Positions 8,646 to 17,366 of a stretch of DNA of 64,000 nt are shown here, piece after piece (position 1 is the first letter of the stretch; each line of letters opens with the position of its first letter). The position numbers and the translations under genes are program-made. A model generated the notes under the pieces. It searched no databases. It was not told the origin of the DNA and worked only from the letters and a program-made list of their open reading frames with translations. Origin of the DNA: Candidatus Eremiobacterota bacterium (GTDB lineage: Bacteria; Vulcanimicrobiota; CADAWZ01; Ess09-12); NCBI GenBank assembly GCA_031082125.1, contig JAVHLM010000002.1, positions 1-64,000 of the forward strand, written 5' to 3'.

Positions 8646-9677
8646 ATGCAGACAGGAAAAAGAACATTGGCCCTCATCGCGGTCATCGGGCTGCTTCTTC
8701 TGGGAGCAGCTCTTGTGATGGCAGGGTGCGGAGGAGGATCGGGATCGGGTTCATCGTACGGTACATCGAATACTGGATACACGTATACGCGGTATGCCTT
8801 CGTCACCAATTCCAATGAAGGTACCGTGGGATTCATCAACCTCAGCAGCAACGCTTATGAGACCACGGTCTCCGTGGGAACAACCCCCTATGGCATCGCC
8901 GCTGATCCGGCCGGGTCGCTGGTATTTGTCTCGACGAGCGGCGATGGGAATTTCAACACCATAAGCGTGCCTGACAAGAAGGTAGTTGCCGTTTACGGCG
9001 GGATGAACGCTCCCAAGGGAGTTGCTGAAGGCCCCCTTGCCTCCTATGTCCTTATCGCCTCAAGCGGCGATGGGTATTCCTATATTTACAACGCCATCAA
9101 CAAGGGAATAAGTGACGCCCTCCAATGCGGAGGCAATCCCCTCGAGGCCACCACGTCGAACGACAACAAGAGGGCTTATGTGAGCAACACAAACAATTCC
9201 GTCTCGGTAGTCGATCTCTCCACGGGGAACTTTCAGCTTCTCACGAACATCCCCAATGTGGGAAATGCCGATCTTGATGTCGATCCCGACGGCACCTCTC
9301 TCTTTGTCGCCGATTCTGCCAATAACAGGGTGAACAGGGTTGATACGGCAAGCTTCAGCACCACCGCCACCATTCCCGTGGGCACCAACCCTTACGGGGT
9401 GGCCTGCGGCTTCCAGGCGACCGCCGGCTACGTGTATGTGTCCAACCGGGGGAACAACAATATCTCGGTTATCAACGCAACCACCAACACTGTCACGACA
9501 ACCATCCCCGTGGGCACGACACCGATGGGCCTCTGCCTGAGCCCCGATGGAAAGACTCTCTATGTGTGTAATAATGGAGCAAATAATGTCTCCATCATAG
9601 ATACTACATCCAACACGGTCACGGCAACTGTCGCGGTGGGAGCCGGCCCGATAAACATTGACGTGTCGCCCTATTAA
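8646..9677 (+). CDS. YVTN-repeat beta-propeller lipoprotein
   Basis: 343 residues. A signal peptide ends in the lipobox VMAGC (Cys28) followed by a Gly/Ser-rich tether, so the protein is probably anchored by lipid outside the cytoplasm. The mature part has about seven YVTN-type blades; the last three are near-identical, each with VYVSN-N/G-NNxS-V/I-I-N/D-x-TTN-T-V-T and a VPVGTxPxG turn. Such propellers are surface or binding scaffolds with no enzyme signature here. ATG 8646 has GAAAGGAG upstream. A stable hairpin lies just after the stop. Confidence 0.85.
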   Translation: MQTGKRTLALIAVIGLLLLGAALVMAGCGGGSGSGSSYGTSNTGYTYTRYAFVTNSNEGTVGFINLSSNAYETTVSVGTTPYGIAADPAGSLVFVSTSGDGNFNTISVPDKKVVAVYGGMNAPKGVAEGPLASYVLIASSGDGYSYIYNAINKGISDALQCGGNPLEATTSNDNKRAYVSNTNNSVSVVDLSTGNFQLLTNIPNVGNADLDVDPDGTSLFVADSANNRVNRVDTASFSTTATIPVGTNPYGVACGFQATAGYVYVSNRGNNNISVINATTNTVTTTIPVGTTPMGLCLSPDGKTLYVCNNGANNVSIIDTTSNTVTATVAVGAGPINIDVSPY

Positions 9678-9701
9678 TCGTTCTGCTCAAGTGACCCTTT
9701 T

Positions 9702-9728
9702 CAGGAGAAGAGTGCCCCTCTTCTCCTG
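9702..9728 (+). terminator. Hairpin downstream of the YVTN lipoprotein gene
   Basis: A perfect 11-bp stem pairs CAGGAGAAGAG (9702-9712) with CTCTTCTCCTG (9718-9728) around a 5-nt loop. There is only a weak T-rich stretch afterwards, so it may be a terminator or a 3'-end stabiliser. Confidence 0.6.
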
Positions 9729-9824
9729 AGATTTCCCGGGCTTTTACTCTCAAGAGCACACCTGACGACATCATTGTAGATTACCTTATTTACCATGTGT
9801 GTCAGCATAAAGGAGCATTGCCAT

Positions 9825-11372
9825 ATGTCACACCATGAGGAGATTGCCGAGCGCCTTCACCCCCTTGAGACACAGATCCTTCTCCCCTTCAAGGGCGCGC
9901 CTCGCCTGTCCTGCGACTCGCTTGCAGAGGCAAGCGGCCTTGCCCAGAGCCAGCTGCGCACCGCCATTGAGTGGCTTCTTGCCAAGAATCTCATCATTGC
10001 AAGAGATGAGGGCGTGGAGGAATCTGCCACCCTGACCAGGTTGGGGGAGCAGGTGGCCCAGTCGGGATTCCCTGAAGCAGCCGTCCTCAGGGCTCTTGAA
10101 GATAGAGAGGGAAAGTCGGTGAGCCTCAAGGACCTTCCCGCCCTGGCTGGCGTGGCCCGCGAGGAGGCAAGCCCCCTGATAGGCTCATTGAAAAAACAGG
10201 GCGCCATTGACATCCGTGAAGGAGTGATCCACCTTGTGAACGGCGAGGTCCTCAAGGTCATCGGCGAGAGGGAAGCCCTTTTCAGAAAGGTCAGGGAAAA
10301 GGGAAGGGTTGACTTGAAGGAGCTTACCCCGGCCGAAAGGGAGGAGGTACGGGGAGGATTCAAGAAGAGGACGCCTGAAAAGGGTTTTTTCCGCATAGAG
10401 GAAAAGCCCCTGCTCTCGTATGAGCTCACCGGCGGCGGGCGGGAGCTTCTTCCCTATCTGCGCTGCCGGCCCGTGGTGAACCAGCTCACGTCCCAGCTCA
10501 TCGCCTCGGGAAAATGGAGGGACTGCGACCTGCGCAAGTACGACATCACCCTGAACCCGCCGAGGCTTGTCATCGGCAAGAAGCATCCTTACCGGCAGTT
10601 CCTCGAGAGGGTGAGAGCCAAGCTCATCGCCCTGGGGTTTGAGGAGATGAAGGGCTCGGTCGTGGAGACAGAGTTCTGGGATATGGATGCCCTCTTCATG
10701 CCGCAGTTTCATTCGGCCCGCAACATTCATGACGTCTATTTCGTCCATGAGCCCCGGTATGCAAAGCAGATTTCCGAGCCATTTCTCTCCCAGGTGGCCG
10801 CTTCTCATGAACATGGCGGCACCACGGGAAGCACGGGATGGAGCTACTGCTTTGACAGGGAGAAGACCAAGAGGCTTATCCTGAGGAGCCAGGGCACAGC
10901 CCTCTCGGCACGGACCCTCGCCTCGGGGCCCTCGATTCCGGGGAAGTATTTTGCCATTGCCCGCTGTTTCCGCTATGAGCAGATTGATGTGACCCACGGG
11001 ACCGATTTTTTCCAGATAGAGGGAATCGTCGTGGACAGGGATATTAACTTCAGGAAGCTCCTGGGGCTTCTGAAGCTTTTTGCCAAGGAGGTGGCCCAGG
11101 CTCAGGAGATCAAGTTCGCCCCCGCTTACTTTCCCTTCACGGAGCCCTCGGTGGAGCTTCACGCGAAGCATCCTCAGCTCGGCTGGATGGAGCTGGGCGG
11201 GGCAGGCATCTTCCGCCCCGAAGTGACATCCCCTCTCAACGTGGATGTCCCTGTCATTGCCTGGGGACTTGGCATAGACCGTATGGCCATGGTGAGCCTG
11301 GGGATCAAGGACATCCGCCAGCTCTTTACCCATGACCTGGAATTTATAAGGCAGTCAAAGGTGGTGTTCTGA
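9825..11372 (+). CDS. pheS: Phenylalanyl-tRNA synthetase alpha subunit, archaeal/eukaryal type
   Basis: 515 residues from ATG 9825, preceded by AAAGGAG at a 9-nt gap; the reading from ATG 9795 has no good site. The enzyme charges tRNA-Phe as an alpha2-beta2 complex with PheT. Residues 1-190 hold winged-helix-like DNA-binding-type domains, which are found in archaeal and eukaryotic PheS and not in the roughly 340-residue bacterial form, which has a coiled coil. The class II catalytic core includes motif 2 (FAIARCFRYEQIDVTHGTDFFQIEG) and motif 3 (GLGIDRMAM). The stop overlaps the pheT start as TGATG, so the two are translationally coupled. Confidence 0.93.
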   Translation: MSHHEEIAERLHPLETQILLPFKGAPRLSCDSLAEASGLAQSQLRTAIEWLLAKNLIIARDEGVEESATLTRLGEQVAQSGFPEAAVLRALEDREGKSVSLKDLPALAGVAREEASPLIGSLKKQGAIDIREGVIHLVNGEVLKVIGEREALFRKVREKGRVDLKELTPAEREEVRGGFKKRTPEKGFFRIEEKPLLSYELTGGGRELLPYLRCRPVVNQLTSQLIASGKWRDCDLRKYDITLNPPRLVIGKKHPYRQFLERVRAKLIALGFEEMKGSVVETEFWDMDALFMPQFHSARNIHDVYFVHEPRYAKQISEPFLSQVAASHEHGGTTGSTGWSYCFDREKTKRLILRSQGTALSARTLASGPSIPGKYFAIARCFRYEQIDVTHGTDFFQIEGIVVDRDINFRKLLGLLKLFAKEVAQAQEIKFAPAYFPFTEPSVELHAKHPQLGWMELGGAGIFRPEVTSPLNVDVPVIAWGLGIDRMAMVSLGIKDIRQLFTHDLEFIRQSKVVF

Positions 11373-13060
11373 TGCCGTCATATACCTGTATCCTGAAAGA
11401 TGTGCTTTCTCTTATAAAGCTTGATTCCATGCCCCTCGAGAAATTTGAGGCATGCCTTGAGTGCGCCAAATCAGAGCTCAAAGGCTACGACATGGCAAGC
11501 GGCGAGGTAAAGCTTGAGAACAATGACACGAACCGCCCCGATCTCTGGTCGGCCGAGGGCACGGCCCGGCAGATCAGGAACTGCCACTTCGGCGGCAGGG
11601 ACTCCTACGGCTTCTTTGAGGAGGCCCCCCAGGAGGACCACAGGATTATCGTGAGCGGCGATCTCAAGGACGTGAGGCCTTACATCGGCGGATTCACCGT
11701 CACCGGCATCAGCGTCACTGACGATTTCCTCAGAGAGCTCATTCAGACGCAGGAGAAGCTCTGCGAGAATTACGGGCGCTCCAGGGATCTGATTTCCATA
11801 GGCGTCTATAACGCGAGGGAGATCAGATTCCCCCTCTATTTCAACGGCTACAGGCCCGGATCAAGGCGCTTCGCCCCCCTTGGCTTCACCGAGGAGCTGG
11901 ACCTCGCGGAGATTCTTGAGAAGCATCCCAAGGGGCGGGAGTACGGCCACCTGGTGAAGTCCTCTCCCTTCTATCCCCTTATCGTGGACAGCAGGGAGAA
12001 AGTGCTCTCCTTCGCTCCCATTATCAACAGCAACGATCTCGGCTGCGTCGCCGTCGGCGATGACTTTCTCTTCGTCGATGTGACGGGGAAAGAACGGGAG
12101 CCCATGACGCTGGCCCTCAATATCATGGCCTGCAACATGGCTGACCGCGGCGGCACCATCCATCCCTTCACTATTGTCTATCCTGACGGCGGCCTTCACA
12201 GGACGCCCTTCAGGTTCGAGAAGCCGGTGACCCTTGATCTCTCCTTCGCGGAAACCTATGTGGGCGAATCCCTCACTGACGGCGAAGCCCGTGAACATCT
12301 GGAGAAGATGGGCCATGCCGTCACGGAAGCCGGTCAGGCCCTGAAATGCGTGCCGCCGCCGTACCGCCTCGACTGCCTCCACCAGGTCGATCTCATCGAG
12401 GATATCTGCATCGGCAGGGGGTACGGCACCTTTGTGCCCCAGATGCCGGAGAAATTCACCATCGGCGCCTCCAGACCCGTCATGAGGCTCACCGAAGTCG
12501 TCGGCGAACTGATGCTGGGAATGGGCTTCCAGGAAGTGATGACCTATATCCTCACGTCACAGGAAACGCTCTCGGCGAAGATGCAGCACGACGAGAAGCC
12601 CGTGGCCATTGACAATGTGATGAGCGAGACGTACGGGGTCATAAGGTCCTCCCTCGTTCCCATCCTGCTCGAGATAGAATCGAAAAACCCCCGCGTTGAA
12701 TACCCCCATCGCATTTTTGAGACAGGTGAGGTGGTGCTCCGCGACAGCAGCCGTGACGAGGGGGTAGCCACAGTCCACCATCTCGGCGCTCTTGTAGCCC
12801 ACAGCTCATCGAATTTCTCCGAGGCCCACAGCACCCTCCAGTCCCTGCTGTGGTATCTTCAAATCCCCTACCGCCTCGAGAAAAAGGACCATCCCTCCTT
12901 TATCGAGGGAAGGGCAGGGGCTGTCTATGCCGGTGAGAAGGAAGTGGGAATAATCGGCGAGGTCCATCCCCAGGTCCTTGAGAACTGGGGGATCACCTGT
13001 CCCTGCGCCGCCTTCGAGCTCTCCCTTGATGATCTTCTTCCCACGCTCCAGGGCATCTAG
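11372..13060 (+). CDS. pheT: Phenylalanyl-tRNA synthetase beta subunit, archaeal/eukaryal type
   Basis: 562 residues, far shorter than the roughly 800-residue bacterial PheT and matching the archaeal length. It lacks the C-terminal anticodon-binding extension of the bacterial protein. Recognisable parts are the NDTNRPDLWSAEGTARQI segment of the B1 region, the central B3/B4 editing domain and the inactive catalytic-like core. The start ATG 11372 shares a base with the pheS stop. The pair matches the horizontally acquired PheRS known in spirochaetes. Convergent with the kinase gene, 3 bp away. Confidence 0.92.
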   Translation: MPSYTCILKDVLSLIKLDSMPLEKFEACLECAKSELKGYDMASGEVKLENNDTNRPDLWSAEGTARQIRNCHFGGRDSYGFFEEAPQEDHRIIVSGDLKDVRPYIGGFTVTGISVTDDFLRELIQTQEKLCENYGRSRDLISIGVYNAREIRFPLYFNGYRPGSRRFAPLGFTEELDLAEILEKHPKGREYGHLVKSSPFYPLIVDSREKVLSFAPIINSNDLGCVAVGDDFLFVDVTGKEREPMTLALNIMACNMADRGGTIHPFTIVYPDGGLHRTPFRFEKPVTLDLSFAETYVGESLTDGEAREHLEKMGHAVTEAGQALKCVPPPYRLDCLHQVDLIEDICIGRGYGTFVPQMPEKFTIGASRPVMRLTEVVGELMLGMGFQEVMTYILTSQETLSAKMQHDEKPVAIDNVMSETYGVIRSSLVPILLEIESKNPRVEYPHRIFETGEVVLRDSSRDEGVATVHHLGALVAHSSSNFSEAHSTLQSLLWYLQIPYRLEKKDHPSFIEGRAGAVYAGEKEVGIIGEVHPQVLENWGITCPCAAFELSLDDLLPTLQGI

Positions 13061-13063
13061 GGG

Positions 13064-14380
13064 CTATTTTCTCCCGTAGACCTCGCTACCGGGCTGCAGA
13101 ATCCTGAGGCGCCCCTCGGTGATGATGATGTGGCAGAGGCGCTCGGCGTTTTGCAGCGGGGAGGGCGGGAGAAAGCTTCTTCCCTCGCGCTCCGGGGAAG
13201 CCATGAAGGAGAATGAGCCTTTCTCCGTCTCCACGTCGGCCTTGCGCCGCCCGGAAAAACGGTCGTTGCTGAAGGCAAGGCTCTTTACCTCGTTCCAGCG
13301 GGCGAAGAACCTGGAGAGCCCGTCACGGTAATATAATCCCTGCTCGTTCGCGGTGATCTGCACCGTGGCATTGAATGACTTCTGCCGGTATTCCTTGATG
13401 CCGAGCCATATGAAGAAGGGGCTGTAAGCGATGGCAAACATCGCGAGAATGGTCTGCGACGGGAGAAGGAACACGCCGAAGGCGCATCCCGCCACACTTG
13501 CCAGCGAGGAAAGGGTGTACTGCAGCTTCCGGGGAGGCTCGTTACCGTAGGAAAAAGTCTCGGCCTCGTCCATGATGGTTCTCTCTCCCCTGAGTGCCCC
13601 CTTCATCTCCTCGATGCGCTGGAAGCGGCGCGAAGGCTCGATGGACAGGGCCTTGACAAGGACCTGCTCGCACTCCTCGGAAATGGCGGGATTGAGGTCC
13701 CGCGCGTCGGGGAAGATGAAGGGCGTGCGGGTGGGATCGTGGCCCGTGAGGAGATGGTGCAGCAGCGCCCCGAGGGAGAATACGTCAGAACGGGGATCGG
13801 TCTGCTCCTGGCCATACTGCTCAGGGGCCGCATAGCCCGGCGTGCCCATGATGACGGTGTCCTTGGGCTTGCCTATGGAAAAGAAGCGCACGAGGCCGAA
13901 ATCTATGAGCTTGACGGCGCCCTGGGTGGTGACGATGCAGTTTGAAGGCTTGAGATCGCGGTACACTATCTGCTGGCCATGGAGGTAGAGGAGGGCATCG
14001 CAGATCTGCGACGCCCATTCTATGACCTCGCTCTCAGCCCTTGGCGCTCTCTCCTCCATGAGGGCCTCAAGGGTCTTTCCCTCAATGAGCTCCTCCACGA
14101 GGAACCTCCTGCCCTCGAAGACGAAGTGGTCCGTCACCTTGGGGAGGTTCATGTGGCAGAGCTGTGAGAGGAGCTCTGCCTCCCTCTTGAACTGCCCTAT
14201 GAGGATCTCCTGCTGCGCGGCATCGGCGACAAGCTCGCGCATCTGCTTGAGAGCCATGGAACCACCGAGGCGCATATCTTCCACCTCGTAGACGATGCTC
14301 ATGCCGCCTTCGGCAATTACCTTTTTTATCTTGTACCGGTCATCGAGCACACAGCCTTCACTGAGGATCTGGTCGTTCAT
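13064..14380 (-). CDS. Membrane Ser/Thr protein kinase, PknB-like
   Basis: 438 residues. The Hanks-type kinase domain (about 16-270) has a Gly loop (AEGGMSIVY), Lys45, catalytic Asp142 in YRDLKPSN, DFG at 160-162 and the GTPGYAAPEQ activation segment. Two hydrophobic segments (about 300-345) are followed by a C-terminal cytosolic domain with a PH-like strand pattern. The start codon overlaps the anti-sigma stop by 4 bp, so kinase, anti-sigma and sigma are one operon. I infer that the kinase phosphorylates the sigma or anti-sigma factor, or acts on the same signal; the substrate is unknown. Confidence 0.88.
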   Translation of the reverse strand: MNDQILSEGCVLDDRYKIKKVIAEGGMSIVYEVEDMRLGGSMALKQMRELVADAAQQEILIGQFKREAELLSQLCHMNLPKVTDHFVFEGRRFLVEELIEGKTLEALMEERAPRAESEVIEWASQICDALLYLHGQQIVYRDLKPSNCIVTTQGAVKLIDFGLVRFFSIGKPKDTVIMGTPGYAAPEQYGQEQTDPRSDVFSLGALLHHLLTGHDPTRTPFIFPDARDLNPAISEECEQVLVKALSIEPSRRFQRIEEMKGALRGERTIMDEAETFSYGNEPPRKLQYTLSSLASVAGCAFGVFLLPSQTILAMFAIAYSPFFIWLGIKEYRQKSFNATVQITANEQGLYYRDGLSRFFARWNEVKSLAFSNDRFSGRRKADVETEKGSFSFMASPEREGRSFLPPSPLQNAERLCHIIITEGRLRILQPGSEVYGRK

Positions 14381-16638
14381 GGCTTCGGCACCTCCCCCTG
14401 CTCCACCTCAAGCTTCACGGTGCCTATATCGCGGGATGGATCCTTGGCAGTCACGTTGATAATCCCCACGGGGGTGAGCTCTGTGACCCTGGCGGGCTTT
14501 CCCGGGAAGCGCAGGACGGCGAGGTAGCTCCCTGAGAGGAGATTTCTGAAGGTGAAGCGCCCCTCACTGTCGGTTTCCGTCACTATGAAGGATGAGCCTG
14601 AAAAGGCAAGGGGAGTGGGAAGGGTACCCTGGACAGAGGAGAATGCCTTCCTGGTCTCCTGGCCAAGCGCCTCGCTGATGTCCCAGAGGAACCGGTGCTC
14701 GTCGTTGTAAAACCTGTCATAGAACGAGTAGTGGCGGAAGAGGGTTTCCGATGCAAAGAGCCTCACCTTGATGCCCCGGACGGGGAGGCCATTCACGATG
14801 ACTGTTCCGGACACTTTGCCGGTATCTGTCAGCGGAAAGTCCTGAGTCTGTTTTTTGCACTTGACAAGCTCCTCCCGGGAGTATGGCTCGCTGATCTTCG
14901 AAAAGAGCCCCTGGGCTTTCGCACTTTTCCCGAGAAGGAGATAGTTCATTCCAAGGGCAAGCCTCACGGAGTCACTTATGAAAAAGGTCTTCTCGTCGCT
15001 TAACTGGTCGAGCAGTGAGAGGCTCTCTTCATGCTCCCTCCCGTTCACGATAATGAAGTTTCTCGGATAGAGATAGTAATGGGTAGGGGAGCATTCTTTC
15101 ACGTAGGAAAGCCAGCTTTTTATGAAGCCGTCGCTGTCCCACCTGGAGAGCATGGCGGTCATGGCGATGGAGCGGGCCAGGTTCTCGTCATGACTTCTGC
15201 GCGCCCCATCTTCTGCCTTTGAGAGAAGCCGCTCATCATCAAAAGCCGCCGGGTAAAAAGAGGTCTTCATGCCGCCGGGGAAGGTGCGGTCCATGGTATC
15301 GATGCCGACAGATACCAGCGGTACCACAGTATAAGTGTTCCGGTGCGCATTGCTGATCAGTGATCTGCAGGAATCTCTGAGGGTCCGATCCTTCTGTATG
15401 GCAGGGAAGGCCAGCAGGAGTGCGAAGCCGGCAAGGGCAGTGCCAAAAAGCAATGCGGGGACGGGAGTTTCGGTGAAAAACCTCTCCCTTTTCCTCTGCT
15501 CTTCGAATCTCAAGGCGCTCATAAAGGCGCCTGCGGCTCCGAAGAGCAGGATAGGGAGAGCAAGCAGCAGCAGCCTTGTGGCGGCCGAGCTTTCCGGCCC
15601 GGAGAGAAGGTTTTCCATCCATGGGAAGGCCATACGGGCAATATAATCATAAGCTTTTGCCTGGGGGAGCGCAATGGAGAGGGCTATTCCTCCAAGGCAG
15701 CCGTAAAAAGTATAGACAAGCGCGGGAACATGGCGGACTGACCTTGTGAGGAGCAGGACAAGGGCGAACCCCGAGAGAAGAACCCCCCCCAGAGGAGTGA
15801 CGAAGGGATTGGAAGCAAGCAGCACCATGCTCAAGGTATCGCTGTGATGGCGCAAGAAGGGGAGTGAGAGGTTGCTGAAAAAGAAAGGAATTCCCCTGTA
15901 CACCGGCCATTCGAGCGATATCCCGTGGCCGTTCAGGAAGGCGTCGGCAAAAAACACCATGAGGTGCCACAGGAGCAGCATGGCGAAAAGGGCCACCAGG
16001 GGAAGGGCCACCGCCATGGGGGGGAGCTTCCTCCCTGACCTGAGCGCCTCCCAGTAAGCCCGCATGTTGAGCATTCTCATCCCTCCGAAAAAGAGCATGA
16101 CCCCTGAGGCGAGAATGACCATTGACGCCGCCTGATAAAAGATGCGCCAGTCCATCTCCTTCACGAAAGGCATCCAGAGAAGGGCATGGAGGGATTTCTG
16201 CGAAATGATGGCCGGCCCCACCCTCAGGCCAAAAAGGAGGTTGCACTGCGCCATGTAGAGCGAAGCGACCATGGTGAGCCCTGCCACGGCGGCGGTAAAG
16301 AGAGAAAAGAGGAGGCCCGTCGATACGGCGCCGGGCACGGTGGCCCTTTGCCGGCCCAGCAGTAAGGTGGCAAGAGCCTCTGTCACCCTGCCGGCGAAGG
16401 TCTTCACAAGCCCACGAGGCGCGGCCTGTTCAGAAGCCATTGCCGCCACCCTGCGGGCAAAGCCCTCGGGGAGCGCCGGCGCCTCAAGCAGCGGCAGCGT
16501 GGCTCGTACTTTTTCCAGCGATTCCTGAAAGGCTTTGCAGGAACGGCACCCTTCCATGTGGGTGAGGGCTTCCCGGTCTTTCACCTCGCCGTCTTCATAG
16601 GATTCAACGATCCGGTCCTTTATTTCATTGCATTTCAT
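14377..16638 (-). CDS. Zinc-finger anti-sigma factor with large membrane and carboxypeptidase-regulatory-like regions
   Basis: 753 residues. The N-terminal zf-HC2 motif (H-x3-C-x2-C near residues 27-34 after a Cys3) is that of ZAS-type anti-sigma factors, which hold ECF sigma factors at the membrane. Then come about nine hydrophobic helices between residues 105 and 420, far more than the single helix of ordinary family members. An extracytoplasmic region follows, ending in a CarboxypepD_reg-like beta domain (VSGTVIVNGLPVRGIKV ... DSEGRFTFRNLLSG). It overlaps the sigma gene by 14 bp upstream and the kinase by 4 bp downstream. A membrane sensor controlling the sigma factor is inferred. Confidence 0.78.
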   Translation of the reverse strand: MKCNEIKDRIVESYEDGEVKDREALTHMEGCRSCKAFQESLEKVRATLPLLEAPALPEGFARRVAAMASEQAAPRGLVKTFAGRVTEALATLLLGRQRATVPGAVSTGLLFSLFTAAVAGLTMVASLYMAQCNLLFGLRVGPAIISQKSLHALLWMPFVKEMDWRIFYQAASMVILASGVMLFFGGMRMLNMRAYWEALRSGRKLPPMAVALPLVALFAMLLLWHLMVFFADAFLNGHGISLEWPVYRGIPFFFSNLSLPFLRHHSDTLSMVLLASNPFVTPLGGVLLSGFALVLLLTRSVRHVPALVYTFYGCLGGIALSIALPQAKAYDYIARMAFPWMENLLSGPESSAATRLLLLALPILLFGAAGAFMSALRFEEQRKRERFFTETPVPALLFGTALAGFALLLAFPAIQKDRTLRDSCRSLISNAHRNTYTVVPLVSVGIDTMDRTFPGGMKTSFYPAAFDDERLLSKAEDGARRSHDENLARSIAMTAMLSRWDSDGFIKSWLSYVKECSPTHYYLYPRNFIIVNGREHEESLSLLDQLSDEKTFFISDSVRLALGMNYLLLGKSAKAQGLFSKISEPYSREELVKCKKQTQDFPLTDTGKVSGTVIVNGLPVRGIKVRLFASETLFRHYSFYDRFYNDEHRFLWDISEALGQETRKAFSSVQGTLPTPLAFSGSSFIVTETDSEGRFTFRNLLSGSYLAVLRFPGKPARVTELTPVGIINVTAKDPSRDIGTVKLEVEQGEVPKP

Positions 16639-17290
16639 TACTGTGCTCCTCCTTTCCTGAAAGCCACAGGGCCATCTTTTTCCGCGCCTCGCTGAGGCGG
16701 GACTTCACGGTGCCCAGGGGAATCTTCAGGGTCTTCGAGATCTCCTCGTAGGTGAGGTCGCAGTATTCCCTGAGAAGGATTGTGGTCTTTTCCGCAAGCG
16801 AGAGTGCTCCGAGGGCTTCTTTCACCGACTCCCTGGTGCATGCGGCGTCAAGGGCACTCTCTTTCAGCGGTTGCGGGGGAGCGGCCGAGGCCAGGGAAGA
16901 GGTATCCAGGGGGATCTCTTTTCCCTTTCTCTGCTGCCATTCCCTGGCGAGGTTGGCAATGATCTGGGCAAGCCAGGACTTGAAGGAATCAGGGTTTCTG
17001 AGGCTTCCTATGTGGCGGAACACCTTCAGATATGCTTCCTGCACTATGTCCTGGGCCCTGTGGTAATCCCCCGTGAGGTGATAGGCCAGGCCGAAGGCTT
17101 TCCCCGACGTGTGGGAAATAAGGTTTTCAAAGGCCAGGGCGTCCTGGCTCTTGACCCTCTCGACAAGATCAGCTAAAAGCGCATCATGATGGCTTGCAGG
17201 CGTGCTCACCCTCATCTCTTCCGCGGCGGCGCGCCCAAGTCCTCCCTCGAGGAACTCGATGCTCCGGGTGACTGCTCCCTCCATAGTCAT
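16625..17290 (-). CDS. ECF sigma factor
   Basis: 221 residues. Region 2 (AFENLISHTSGKAFGLAYHLTGDYHRAQDIVQEAYLKVFRHI) and region 4 (LREYCDLTYEEISKTLKIPLGTVKSRLSEARKKM) are typical of extracytoplasmic-function sigma factors; region 3 is absent. A longer N-terminal tail of about 45 residues is present. ATG 17290 follows GGGAGGGAG. It is the first gene of a sigma / anti-sigma / kinase operon with overlapping ends, so it is expected to be held by the membrane anti-sigma until a signal arrives. Confidence 0.9.
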   Translation of the reverse strand: MTMEGAVTRSIEFLEGGLGRAAAEEMRVSTPASHHDALLADLVERVKSQDALAFENLISHTSGKAFGLAYHLTGDYHRAQDIVQEAYLKVFRHIGSLRNPDSFKSWLAQIIANLAREWQQRKGKEIPLDTSSLASAAPPQPLKESALDAACTRESVKEALGALSLAEKTTILLREYCDLTYEEISKTLKIPLGTVKSRLSEARKKMALWLSGKEEHSNEMQ

Positions 17291-17366
17291 TGCTCCCTCC
17301 CTTCAACGGCTCTTAATGGCGTCATGAGGTAAGACGGCCCTGAGGGGGGAAAAGTTCGGAGGGTGC

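Noticed and set aside
10185-11333. Long open frame opposite pheS (382 codons)
   Set aside because: It is a shadow of a GC-rich gene on the other strand, with no ribosome site and no domain pattern.
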